Notes: generated from the letters alone by a model not told the origin. A DNA stretch of 12,548 bases from Chloroflexota bacterium (GCA_013813905.1 JACCQX010000103.1:1-12548); one strand, 5' to 3'; numbered from the stretch's first letter, positions 1-6,813 are shown. Numbers and translations: made by a program.

Positions 1-959
1 GGCCCGGCGCGCACGATGGCTCGTTCACATCCCTCCAGGTTCGCCTCCGAGCGACCGATGCGCGGGTCCAGCATCCGGGCGCAGCGCGAGGAGCGCCTGA
101 GCGCTTCGCGTGTCGCGCCGTTGGCCAGGGCGCGGTCGTAGTCCGCCTCCGCCTCCGCCTCCGCTTCCGTGTCTCCCTCCGCGGCCGCGCCCGGGTCAGT
201 GGCGTCGTTGATCACGACGGTGGTCAGGACATCCACGACCAGCATGGTCGAAGGTGGGTGGCCGGCGCCTTGCTCCAGGCGGATTCGCATGTGCAGGTCG
301 GATGAAAGCCCGTTGGGGTCGCGCGACCCCAGATCAGCGGCGTCGATGAAGCTCTCGGCCAGGCTCAGCGGAAGATCCAGGGATCGCTGCCGCACGCGCG
401 GCACCGGGATGTCCGTCAAGCGCACGGCCTGGTCATCCCCGAGGCGTCCGAAGAGACGCGCCCGCAAGTCGTCTCCCATCGAGTCGTCGATGCGCACCGA
501 TTGGTAGAAGCCATTGCTCGCATTCAGATCGGCCCGCAGCAGGGGTTCGCCGTCGGACAGCAGCACCAACCAGAACCGCAGGTCGTCCCGGTCCGGGATC
601 ACCTCCGGCGGCGGTTCGCTGCGGAGCAGCCCGCGGCCTGCCGGTCCGCGCCCCGGCGCTGGCGAGAGATCTCCTTCGCGCGATGACGATGCGTCGGGTG
701 ACGAGGCTTCCGGCGTCGGTCCGCTCGAGGCCGCTGGCGCGGGCGACCCGGTGGCAGCCGCGAGCCGCGTGGCCGGGTCCCGTGGCGGCTCCGTACGACC
801 GGAGACACCGACCGCCGCCACCCCCACCAGCAGTGCACCCACGATCAGCGCGGGGATGCGCGCGGAGCGGGAGGTGCCCACGCGCGCCGGCCGCGCCACT
901 GGTTCCAGCTCCTCGATGCGAGCTTCTTCCTGACCCCGCTGGTCCCGCCAGTGCGCCAT
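1..959 (-). CDS. Membrane-anchored protein of unknown function (C-terminus off left edge)
   Basis: Reading the minus strand from the ATG at 959 gives 319 codons without a stop up to the window edge, so the 3' end of the gene is missing. The product starts MAHWRDQRGQEEARIEELEP. It has a cytoplasmic-looking N-terminus of about 33 residues, one membrane helix at about 35-53 (ALIVGALLVGVAAVGVSG), a Pro/Ala/Ser-rich linker at about 55-118, and then a folded-looking acidic domain beginning near PDRDDLRFWLVLL. An alternating Glu-Ala run (TEAEAEAEAD) lies near residue 268 and is encoded by a hexanucleotide repeat. The topology suggests a single-pass protein with its C-terminal domain outside the cell. 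I recognise no family. It is downstream of the sarcosine oxidase-like gene on the same strand but has a promoter-like TAGCCT box 7 nt before its ATG, so it may be transcribed separately. The continuous frame and protein-like composition make it a real gene; the function is unknown. Confidence 0.8.
   Translation of the reverse strand, partial: MAHWRDQRGQEEARIEELEPVARPARVGTSRSARIPALIVGALLVGVAAVGVSGRTEPPRDPATRLAAATGSPAPAASSGPTPEASSPDASSSREGDLSPAPGRGPAGRGLLRSEPPPEVIPDRDDLRFWLVLLSDGEPLLRADLNASNGFYQSVRIDDSMGDDLRARLFGRLGDDQAVRLTDIPVPRVRQRSLDLPLSLAESFIDAADLGSRDPNGLSSDLHMRIRLEQGAGHPPSTMLVVDVLTTVVINDATDPGAAAEGDTEAEAEAEADYDRALANGATREALRRSSRCARMLDPRIGRSEANLEGCERAIVRAG
142..165. repeat. Hexanucleotide repeat TCCGCC x4 inside a gene
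   Basis: Four consecutive TCCGCC units (the last is TCCGCT) lie within the partial minus-strand gene and encode its alternating Glu-Ala tract. The unit is a multiple of three, so slippage would change the length of the tract without shifting the frame. Confidence 0.7.
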
Positions 960-966
960 GTCGGAC

Positions 967-972
967 AGGCTA
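967..972 (-). promoter_or_regulatory. -10 box (TAGCCT) of the partial membrane-protein gene
   Basis: On the minus strand TAGCCT ends 7 nt before the ATG at 959. It matches the TANNNT spacing seen at other starts in this window and implies a leaderless or nearly leaderless mRNA. No Shine-Dalgarno sequence and no clear -35 box are visible. Confidence 0.5.
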
Positions 973-1019
973 CACGCCGTGCCGGAGCGGGCCGGAAAGG
1001 TGCACCAGCGGGCGGCCGC

Positions 1020-2243
1020 TCAGAAGAGGTCCCATGTGCGCGCCATGTCGTCGGCGCCGGTGCGTGCCGCGCTACCGGCCTCACGCGTCCCCAACCGGAA
1101 GCGCTCCTCGGCCGGCCCGTCCTGAGCGCCCTCCGTTGTCCCGTTCAGGCGGGCCAGGAGGTACTCCCCGATGCGTGGTCCGTGCTTGTAGGCGTGTCCG
1201 GAGCCGCCGCCCACCAGCCACACGTTCTCCAGTTCCGGGTGGCGGCTGATGATGAAGTTGGCGTCGATGGTGCTCTCGTACTGACAGACGCGCGTCTCCA
1301 CGACGGGCGCCTGCTCCAGGGCGGGGAAGCGGCGCCGGAGGTAGGCCCGTGCCAGCCGCACCGACTCGGGATCCACCCCGCGGTCGCCGTTGGTCGGGTC
1401 GAAGACCGGCCCGTAGCGATCGGGCGCCAGCTTGAAGCCGCGATCGTCGATGCCCGGGACGCCGTAGTAGGCCGCGTCGTAATCGGCCCAGGCGGGCATG
1501 GCGCCCGCCGTGAAGCGGTCATCGCCGGCGGGCGGACCCATGAACACCAGATCCTGCTTGGTGACCCGGATCACGTCGCCCAGCACCTTGGGGAAGATCC
1601 GCGGCAGCCACGGACCGCAGGCGAACACGAACGACTCCGCCGACCAGCTGCTGCCGGAGGGATCCTCGACCGAAATGAGCCGTGCACCCTCCACCCGGGC
1701 CGGCCGCACGGCCGCCAGATCGAACGTCCCGCCCGCCTCCCGGAACGCCTGGGTGACCTCCTGGCAACCGCGCCGGGCCATGAGCACGCCGGCCTCCGGC
1801 TCGTAGAGCGCGAAACGGAGACCGTCATCCGTGCCGATGGCCGGCCAGCGGTGGCGCAGCTCGTCGGGGTCCAGCACCTCGCAGGGGACACCCTTCGCGC
1901 GCAGGACCGGCACGGAGGCCGACTCGAAGCTTGATTCGTGGTGCGCGAACCAGAGCACGCCGGCTGGCACGAAGAGCTCCACGCCGTGCTCCTGCTCGAA
2001 GCGCTGCCAGTGCTCCAAGGCCAAGCGCGACCAACGCGTGTAGAGGGCATCGGCGCCGTGTGCGGCACGCGTGATGCGCGTCTCGTCGCCGCTCGTGGAG
2101 CGCGGGTGCCCGGGACCCCAGGCATCGAGGAGTGTGACGCTGCGGTCGCCCGCCCGCTGGGCGTGATAGGCCGTCCAGGTGCCCATCACGCCAGCGCCGA
2201 TGACCAGCAGGTCGCTTTGCTGCCCGGTCCTGTGGTGCGTCAA
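1020..2243 (-). CDS. Sarcosine oxidase / N-methyltryptophan oxidase family flavoenzyme
   Basis: This 407-residue protein has about the length of monomeric sarcosine oxidases (MSOX/SolA, roughly 370-390 aa) plus a short C-terminal tail. Such enzymes oxidise secondary or N-methyl amino acids with O2, releasing H2O2. The FAD-binding GxGxxG is at 16-21 (GAGVMG), followed by an acidic residue (D40) at the end of the second strand. The region STSGDETRITRAAHG (50-63) matches the MSOX segment around the flavin. K271 (GFKLAP) sits where the oxygen-activating lysine lies in MSOX. C320 (RVCQYEST) matches the cysteine that binds FAD covalently, followed by DANFIISRHPE and GGGSGHAYK, the family C-terminal signature. 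The start is TTG at 2243, overlapping the TGA of the upstream cyclodeaminase-family gene (TTGA), so the two are probably co-translated. The substrate cannot be read from sequence: sarcosine, N-methyl amino acids, pipecolate and proline are all possible. Confidence 0.9.
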   Translation of the reverse strand: MTHHRTGQQSDLLVIGAGVMGTWTAYHAQRAGDRSVTLLDAWGPGHPRSTSGDETRITRAAHGADALYTRWSRLALEHWQRFEQEHGVELFVPAGVLWFAHHESSFESASVPVLRAKGVPCEVLDPDELRHRWPAIGTDDGLRFALYEPEAGVLMARRGCQEVTQAFREAGGTFDLAAVRPARVEGARLISVEDPSGSSWSAESFVFACGPWLPRIFPKVLGDVIRVTKQDLVFMGPPAGDDRFTAGAMPAWADYDAAYYGVPGIDDRGFKLAPDRYGPVFDPTNGDRGVDPESVRLARAYLRRRFPALEQAPVVETRVCQYESTIDANFIISRHPELENVWLVGGGSGHAYKHGPRIGEYLLARLNGTTEGAQDGPAEERFRLGTREAGSAARTGADDMARTWDLF

Positions 2244-3262
2244 GGCAGCTCTACACCCACGCCCCGCTGCTCGGCGGCACGGAGCAACGCGTCGGCGAAG
2301 ACCAGGTCCGCCAGTCCGACTCCCAGGTGAGTGACGAGTACGCGACCGTCAGGCGCGGGGAAGCCTTCAGGGAGTCCCTCCACGGGCGCCTGTGGTTCCA
2401 GCCACTCGCCGATGATCCCGGCAGGGTCGGGGTAGCCCGCGAAGAGGCCGGCCCCCCGGTTGGCTCGGAACTGGCCGATCTCGTCGACCAGGAAGAGCGC
2501 CGCCTCGGAGGCCAGGGAAGCCGGCACGCTCATGTCGTAGTCGACGGCGACCACCAGCGCGTCGGAGCGGAAGGCGTCCGCCGGCAGGCTCTGCCGATCC
2601 GGGCCGAAGGAGACCAGAGTCAGGACCACGTCCGCATCGCGGATGGCCTCGATCGGATCCGAGGCGGTCCCCGTTCCGGCGAACCTCGCTCCGGCGGCGG
2701 CTTCGACGGCGACCGCCTCTGCGCGGTCCCGGTTGCGATCGTGAACGGTGAGCCTCGACCCTGGCAGGAGGTGTGCCACGACGGGCAGGTGGCTTCGCGC
2801 CTGGACACCGGCGCCGAGCATCGCCACGCGCAACGGCCGATCGGCTATGGAACGCGCCCAGCGTGCGATGGCCACGCCGCTCACCGCCGCCGTGCGATGT
2901 GCTGTGATGGCACCGGCATCGAGCATGCTCAGTGGCACGCCGGTGGTCGGATCGTTGAGCAGGACCGTGCCGTGGATGGCGGGTAGGCCGCGACGTCGGT
3001 TGTCCGGGAAGCCGACCACCCACTTCATGCCCACCAGGTCGCCGCTGCCCGACTCGTCGGCGCCCCGGAGCAACGCCGGCATGGCATGTGCGAAGGAGTC
3101 CGGGCCGCGTGGGTGCACGCCCAGCTTGGACGGCAGCTCGGCGTCCGCGACCAGCGCCAGCATCGCGTGGCGGGCCAGGGCGATCCGCTCGACAACGGGG
3201 GGCATGAGCGCCTCGACGTCCATCGCCGAGAGATAGCGCAGCGTTCGTCGTCCGTCGGGCAT
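2240..3262 (-). CDS. Ornithine cyclodeaminase / mu-crystallin family protein
   Basis: This 340-residue protein matches the ornithine cyclodeaminase/mu-crystallin family, whose members use NAD(P)(H) to cyclise ornithine to proline or to reduce cyclic imines and imino acids. Visible landmarks are K80 (GMKWV) and R123 (AHRTAAVSG), which match substrate-carboxylate binding residues; the dinucleotide-binding GAGVQA at 150-155 inside LRVAMLGAGVQARSHL; D241 (VAVDYD), where the catalytic aspartate lies in ornithine cyclodeaminase; and the C-terminal THLGVGLADLVFADALL. The ATG at 3262 has GGAG 3 nt upstream on the minus strand; the internal ATG at codon 14 is less likely because conserved-looking sequence precedes it. 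It is the first gene of a two-gene unit with the sarcosine oxidase-like gene (4-bp overlap). The family contains cyclodeaminases, ketimine reductases, alanine dehydrogenases and others, so the exact reaction is open. Confidence 0.9.
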   Translation of the reverse strand: MPDGRRTLRYLSAMDVEALMPPVVERIALARHAMLALVADAELPSKLGVHPRGPDSFAHAMPALLRGADESGSGDLVGMKWVVGFPDNRRRGLPAIHGTVLLNDPTTGVPLSMLDAGAITAHRTAAVSGVAIARWARSIADRPLRVAMLGAGVQARSHLPVVAHLLPGSRLTVHDRNRDRAEAVAVEAAAGARFAGTGTASDPIEAIRDADVVLTLVSFGPDRQSLPADAFRSDALVVAVDYDMSVPASLASEAALFLVDEIGQFRANRGAGLFAGYPDPAGIIGEWLEPQAPVEGLPEGFPAPDGRVLVTHLGVGLADLVFADALLRAAEQRGVGVELP

Positions 3263-3271
3263 GCGCTCCGC

Positions 3272-3277
3272 ATGGTA
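3272..3277 (-). promoter_or_regulatory. Possible -10 box (TACCAT) of the cyclodeaminase-family gene
   Basis: TACCAT on the minus strand ends 9 nt before the ATG at 3262, which leaves room for only a 2-3 nt leader. The intervening GCGGAGCGC also contains GGAG, which could instead act as a ribosome binding site from an upstream promoter. Confidence 0.3.
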
Positions 3278-3314
3278 TGGCGCGGGCTCCCCGGGCGTCG
3301 GCGAGTCATCGCCA

Positions 3315-3330
3315 CGACGGGTCGCCGTCG
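3315..3330. promoter_or_regulatory. Inverted repeat between divergent promoters
   Basis: CGACGG and CCGTCG form perfect 6-bp arms around a 4-bp centre. The element lies 23 bp upstream of the TAGGAT box of the iron-exporter gene, at its -35 region, in the 103-bp divergent gap with the cyclodeaminase gene. A second smaller inverted repeat (GGCGA/TCGCC) is at 3300-3313. It is a candidate operator; the binding protein is unknown. Confidence 0.35.
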
Positions 3331-3353
3331 GCCCCGCTTCGCAGAGGCTCGGC

Positions 3354-3359
3354 TAGGAT
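3354..3359 (+). promoter_or_regulatory. -10 box (TAGGAT) of the iron-exporter operon
   Basis: TAGGAT ends exactly 6 nt before the GTG at 3366, which fits a leaderless transcript starting at the GTG. The AGGA inside it could alternatively be read as a Shine-Dalgarno sequence at 7 nt spacing, but the match to the spacing at lgt and the sugar kinase favours a promoter. Confidence 0.5.
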
Positions 3360-3365
3360 GCCGGA

Positions 3366-4613
3366 GTGACCCTCGACGCCCCCCTCCTCGAGCCCGCCGA
3401 CCAGCGTCGCAGCCTGGAGAACCTCAAGCTTGAGCGCGACGCGATCAGTCTCTACGAGAGCTTGTCACGGATCGAGCAGGACCCTCGGCGCGCGGCGGCG
3501 TTCCGCGCCATCGCCGCCAACGAGCGGCGGCATGCGGACATCTGGGCAGCGCGGCTGCGCACCGGCGGCGTCCATGTCCCCGAGGTCGGTCCCGCCAGCG
3601 CGCGGGTGCGCCTGATCGTCGGCCTGGCGCGCATCTTCGGCACGAACGCAGTGTCCGGCCTGGTCCGTGCCCTGGAGGGCGACGAGGAGGATGCCTACGG
3701 GGAGCAGGATGGTCCGGAGGTCGCGGCCATCGCTGCTGATGAGCGCGAGCACGCGGAGATCTGGAAGCGACTGGACGCGGGAATGCCCGCCCTGGCCGAA
3801 GCCGCGCGGCCGGGCCGCGCTGACGCGATCGCTCCCGTGGCCTCTCAGCGAGGCGCAGCAGCCAACGCCTCGGGGATCGCCGTCCCGGCCGTCCCACGCT
3901 CCCGCGATCGGGATGAGTCGTGGCACCGCGCCAGCCGCTCAGGCACCTTGCGCGCGGCGATCTTCGGCGTCAACGACGGACTCGTCTCGAACCTCTCCCT
4001 GGTGATGGGCGTGGCCGGCGCGACACCAGACTCGCGTTTCGTGATCCTGGCCGGCGTGGCGGGACTGCTGGCCGGCGCCTTTTCCATGGCCGCCGGCGAG
4101 TACATCAGCATGCAGAGCCAGCGTGAGCTCTTCGAGCGACAGATCCAGCTTGAGCGCGAGGAGATGCGCATCATGCCGGACGCCGAAGAGCGCGAGCTGG
4201 CGGCCATCTACCGCAGCAAGGGCATCCCGGCGGCGGAGTCGGCGCGCATCGCCCAGCGGCTGATGCAGGACCCGGAGGCAGCGCTGGACACCAAGGTGCG
4301 CGAGGAGCTGGGTCTCGATCCGGACGAGCTGGGCTCGCCCTGGGGCGCTGCGGGCTCGTCCTTCGTGGCTTTCGGGGTCGGGGCGATCATCCCGCTCGCA
4401 CCATTCCTGCTGTCGTCCGGCACGACTGCCTTGGTCGTCGCCTTCGGTCTCGCGCTGGCGGCGTTGTTCGTGGTCGGTGCCGGGGTCAGCCTGGTGACCG
4501 GCCGTAGCCTCGTCTTCTCGGGTTTGCGCCAGGTCGCCATCGGCGCGCTCGCGGCGAGCGTGACGTTCCTCGTGGGCACGCTCATCGGCGTGGAGATCGG
4601 GGCGCTCGGTTGA
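3366..4613 (+). CDS. Rubrerythrin-VIT1 fusion, MbfA-like iron/manganese exporter
   Basis: This 415-residue membrane protein joins an N-terminal ferritin-like (erythrin/rubrerythrin) domain to a C-terminal VIT1/CCC1 transporter domain, the layout of MbfA, which exports iron in alphaproteobacteria. The ferritin-like domain carries candidate di-metal ligands E23 (LERDA), E53 and H56 (NERRH), E104/E107/E108, and E126 and H129 (DEREH). An Ala/Arg-rich linker (about 135-190) leads to the VIT1 domain, which starts LRAAIFGVNDGLVSNLSLVMG with hydrophobic segments near 199-218, 226-246, 328-350, 355-378 and 387-410. The Glu-rich cytoplasmic stretch between helices 2 and 3 (RELFERQIQLEREEMRIMPD) matches the metal-binding helix of VIT1 proteins. 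The start is GTG at 3366; an ATG at 3358 runs straight into a stop. It is the first gene of a cluster with a cupin, an ECF sigma factor and an anti-sigma factor. The metal could be iron or manganese. Confidence 0.9.
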   Translation: MTLDAPLLEPADQRRSLENLKLERDAISLYESLSRIEQDPRRAAAFRAIAANERRHADIWAARLRTGGVHVPEVGPASARVRLIVGLARIFGTNAVSGLVRALEGDEEDAYGEQDGPEVAAIAADEREHAEIWKRLDAGMPALAEAARPGRADAIAPVASQRGAAANASGIAVPAVPRSRDRDESWHRASRSGTLRAAIFGVNDGLVSNLSLVMGVAGATPDSRFVILAGVAGLLAGAFSMAAGEYISMQSQRELFERQIQLEREEMRIMPDAEERELAAIYRSKGIPAAESARIAQRLMQDPEAALDTKVREELGLDPDELGSPWGAAGSSFVAFGVGAIIPLAPFLLSSGTTALVVAFGLALAALFVVGAGVSLVTGRSLVFSGLRQVAIGALAASVTFLVGTLIGVEIGALG

Positions 4614-4936
4614 GCGCTCGCGATCCGGGCCAGTCTGCATCGACCTGGTCGAACGGCCCAGGTGACCACTATCCGGAGCACCGGCACGACTACGACAAGG
4701 TGCTGGTGGCAGCCTCCGGCTCGATCACGTTCCGGCTCACGGAAGGGGGCGAGTCGATCGAGCTGCGCACGGGCGACCGGCTGGACCTGCCGGCCGGCAC
4801 GTTGCATGGCGCCGACGTGGGTCCGTCCGGCGTGAGCTGCCGGGAGACACATCTCCCGCGCGGCACCCTCAGCCAGGTGCGTCTCCACGTTGGCCGGGCC
4901 GATCGACCGGAAACCGCCACGCGGCACGGCGCGTAG
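4610..4936 (+). CDS. Small single-domain cupin protein
   Basis: This 108-residue protein is one cupin domain. Motif 1 is G18-x5-H24-x-H26, but the usual glutamate after it is missing (DYDKV). Motif 2 is complete at G55-x5-P61-x-G63-x2-H66 (GDRLDLPAGTLH). Three histidines could still bind a divalent metal. No other domain is present, so it may be a small-ligand or metal sensor, or a small enzyme. The start is TTG at 4610, overlapping the TGA of the exporter gene (TTGA), with no good Shine-Dalgarno sequence, so translation is probably coupled to the upstream gene. Only 6 bp separate it from the sigma-factor gene, so it is most likely part of the same operon and may feed into its control. The exact role is not known. 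Confidence 0.85.
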   Translation: MSARDPGQSASTWSNGPGDHYPEHRHDYDKVLVAASGSITFRLTEGGESIELRTGDRLDLPAGTLHGADVGPSGVSCRETHLPRGTLSQVRLHVGRADRPETATRHGA

Positions 4937-4942
4937 TCCCCA

Positions 4943-5665
4943 ATGGAACCGGTCGCGTCCCGAAGCTCGGATGCCCAACTGGTAGCGACCGTCGCGGCTG
5001 GTGACGCGGCTGCCCTGGCTGAGCTGTACGACCGGCACGCCGATGCCATCTTCCGGGCCGCTTTCCGGCGTTCCGGCGACCGAACCATCGCGGAGGAGGT
5101 CTTGCAGGACACCTATCTGGCCCTCTGGAATCGGGCCGAGCTGTTCGATCCCGGGCAGGGCTCGCTGGTGACGTGGCTCTCGACGATCGCGCGCAATCGC
5201 GCCATCGACCGATTGCGTCATCAGGGCCGCCGGCCGCCGGCCATGCCGCTGAGCGCGGTCATGGCGGACGACGATCGCGACGGCAACGGCCTGGATCGGG
5301 CCTTGAGTCACGGCACCCTGCTGGGGTCCGGAGCGGCCTCGGAGGATCCCGAACGGATGCTGCAAGACGCGGCGACGCGCACGGAGATCCGCGACGCGCT
5401 GGGCACGATCCCCCAGCGGGAGCGCCAGGTCCTGGAGCTGGCCTACTTTGACGGGCTGACCCAGGTAGAGATCGCTCAGCGCCTGGACTGGCCGCTCGGG
5501 ACGGTCAAGACGCGAACACGTCGCGCGTTGATGCGCCTCCGCCAGACGCTCACCGCCGTGCTCGGTCCAGAGGTCGCACCGGCGCCTCGAGCCGACCGCA
5601 TCGCCGTGCTGACCGACGAGCCTGGGGCCGAAGGCGCGGGAAAGGCTCTCTATGGATCACGCTGA
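4943..5665 (+). CDS. ECF RNA polymerase sigma factor (SigK-like)
   Basis: This 240-residue group 4 (ECF) sigma factor directs RNA polymerase to a specific promoter set. Region 2 spans about 27-97 (LYDRHADAIFRAAFRR, then AEEVLQDTYLALWNRAELFD and GSLVTWLSTIARNRAIDRLR), including the core-binding and -10 recognition helices. A linker of about 50 residues follows. Region 4 spans about 150-204, with IPQRERQVLELAYFDGLTQ and the helix-turn-helix VEIAQRLDWPLGTVKTR that reads the -35 element. The C-terminal 35 residues are a low-complexity tail. It resembles the SigK group, which pairs with RskA anti-sigma factors, and such a gene overlaps it by 14 bp downstream. It lies 6 bp after the cupin gene with no visible Shine-Dalgarno sequence. 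Confidence 0.95.
   Translation: MEPVASRSSDAQLVATVAAGDAAALAELYDRHADAIFRAAFRRSGDRTIAEEVLQDTYLALWNRAELFDPGQGSLVTWLSTIARNRAIDRLRHQGRRPPAMPLSAVMADDDRDGNGLDRALSHGTLLGSGAASEDPERMLQDAATRTEIRDALGTIPQRERQVLELAYFDGLTQVEIAQRLDWPLGTVKTRTRRALMRLRQTLTAVLGPEVAPAPRADRIAVLTDEPGAEGAGKALYGSR
5641..5645 (+). promoter_or_regulatory. Ribosome binding site of the anti-sigma factor gene
   Basis: AAAGG, preceded by GG, lies 6 nt before the ATG at 5652, inside the end of the sigma-factor gene. It supports this start, which gives the 14-bp gene overlap. Confidence 0.45.
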
Positions 5666-6491
5666 GGTCCTCGATCGACTGGAGGCGACCTTCCTGGAGC
5701 CGGGCGGCCTGGCTGCGCTTGGTGCCGAGCCGTCCGAGGAAGCAGCCGCGATCCGGGAACACCTCCGCGATTGCTCCGGCTGCGCCGCCGAGCACCGGGC
5801 CTGGCACATCGCGGCCTGGGCCATGGCGCAGAACGTGCCGGACACGCTGAGTGCGCCGGTCGGCGCCCGTGAGCGGACTCTCGCCGCGGTCGCTGAGACC
5901 GGAGTCACGCGTCCGGCCGGCGGGTTGGTGCCGTTCGGTGCTCCGCCCGTGGCATCGCCGTCGCCCGCGACGCTGCCGCTCGCCGTGCCGGCGTCCCGAG
6001 CCGCCACGCCGCGGCCGGCAGTGCTCGCTCTGGCGGCCGCCTTCGCCGCGGCGCTCTTCCTGGCAGGCGCCGTGCTTGGTGGCCCGTTGGGACTCGTGTC
6101 ACAGGATCCGAACAGCGTCGAGGTCACCGACACCCAGGCCGCCGCGGTCGCTTCGGCCGTGCACCGGGTGCTACAGCAGCCCGACCATATGACCGTCCCA
6201 CTCGTCGACGGCGCCGGTGCCGCTGGCGGCTCGGTCCTTTTCGACCCCGCCAGTCGCGAGCTCGTCGTCGTGTCGCAGGCGCTCGAAGCCATCCCGGAGG
6301 GCAGCGAGTACGGCTGCTACCTCGAGCGGGACGGCAAACGTACCCGCGTGGGACGGCTCAAGGTCGTGGGGGATGCTGCCTTCTGGATGGGACCCATGGC
6401 CGAGCCCTCCGACGCTGGGCGCAGTGGCGATCGTTTCGTGGTCGTTCGCGACGACCGACCAGAAGAGCCGGTGCTCAGCGGCGGCTTCTGA
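5652..6491 (+). CDS. Membrane anti-sigma factor (RskA-like)
   Basis: This 279-residue protein is the expected partner of the ECF sigma factor it overlaps by 14 bp. The N-terminal cytoplasmic domain (about 1-75) carries the H37-x3-C41-x2-C44 motif (HLRDCSGC) of zinc-binding anti-sigma domains, which hold the sigma factor inactive. A Pro/Ala-rich linker and a single membrane helix (about 123-146, LALAAAFAAALFLAGAVLGG) follow. The outer domain (about 160-279), with VLFDPASRELVVVSQALEAI, YGCYLERDGKRTRVGRLKVVG and a closing FVVVRDD strand, matches the RskA anti-sigma-K C-terminal domain. Regulated proteolysis releasing the sigma factor is known for the family and is inferred here. Its end overlaps the convergent 107-aa gene by 17 bp. 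Confidence 0.9.
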   Translation: MDHAEVLDRLEATFLEPGGLAALGAEPSEEAAAIREHLRDCSGCAAEHRAWHIAAWAMAQNVPDTLSAPVGARERTLAAVAETGVTRPAGGLVPFGAPPVASPSPATLPLAVPASRAATPRPAVLALAAAFAAALFLAGAVLGGPLGLVSQDPNSVEVTDTQAAAVASAVHRVLQQPDHMTVPLVDGAGAAGGSVLFDPASRELVVVSQALEAIPEGSEYGCYLERDGKRTRVGRLKVVGDAAFWMGPMAEPSDAGRSGDRFVVVRDDRPEEPVLSGGF

Positions 6492-6798
6492 CCGCCCCAT
6501 CCGCCGGGTCCGCCTCGTCGAAGGCCTCGTCCGAGTCGCGATCCCGGTGCGCTTCGAGGTCCAGCGCGGGACCCTGTAGGTAGTGCTCGTGGAGTTCCAG
6601 GATCTCCTCCACCAGCGCGGGTGGCGCCACGCCGCCGTAGTCGCCCACGGCGCCGCTGATCCAGGCTGCTTCCAGGGCTCGCTCGTCCTCGTCGATGTCC
6701 GCCTCGGCGCGCGGCAAGCGCCCCAGGACGAGCCAGGAGAGGCCCACACCGATGGCGATGCCGAGGACCACCAGCCACCAGGCGAACCCGTCATTCAT
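6475..6798 (-). CDS. Small single-pass membrane protein, unknown function
   Basis: This 107-residue protein has an N-terminal membrane helix at about 5-26 (FAWWLVVLGIAIGVGLSWLVLG). A strongly acidic soluble region follows (AEADIDEDERALEAAW), then a predicted helix at about 59-75 (PPALVEEILELHEHYL) and an acidic tail. The layout resembles small membrane-anchored proteins annotated only as hypothetical. Its promoter-like TATACT box 9 nt before the ATG and sensible composition support a real gene. It converges on the anti-sigma factor gene with a 17-bp overlap, and its upstream side faces a 503-bp gap containing tandem repeats. The function is unknown. Confidence 0.7.
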   Translation of the reverse strand: MNDGFAWWLVVLGIAIGVGLSWLVLGRLPRAEADIDEDERALEAAWISGAVGDYGGVAPPALVEEILELHEHYLQGPALDLEAHRDRDSDEAFDEADPADGAVRSRR

Positions 6799-6807
6799 GC
6801 GCGGGCA

Positions 6808-6813
6808 AGTATA
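6808..6813 (-). promoter_or_regulatory. -10 box (TATACT) of the 107-aa membrane-protein gene
   Basis: TATACT on the minus strand ends 9 nt before the ATG at 6798. It is a near-consensus -10 hexamer in very G+C-rich DNA, and predicts a start point at or within about 3 nt of the ATG. The tandem repeat array begins 19 bp upstream of the box. Confidence 0.55.

Noticed and set aside
951..1934. 327-codon plus-strand open frame
   Set aside because: It is antisense to the sarcosine oxidase-family gene, which has intact cofactor motifs.
3358..3369. ATG at 3358 as start of the iron exporter
   Set aside because: That frame hits TGA after three codons; the exporter frame starts at GTG 3366.
4208..5365. 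Long minus-strand open frame opposite exporter, cupin and sigma genes
   Set aside because: It is antisense to three genes with clear family motifs and has the composition of an antisense G+C-rich frame.
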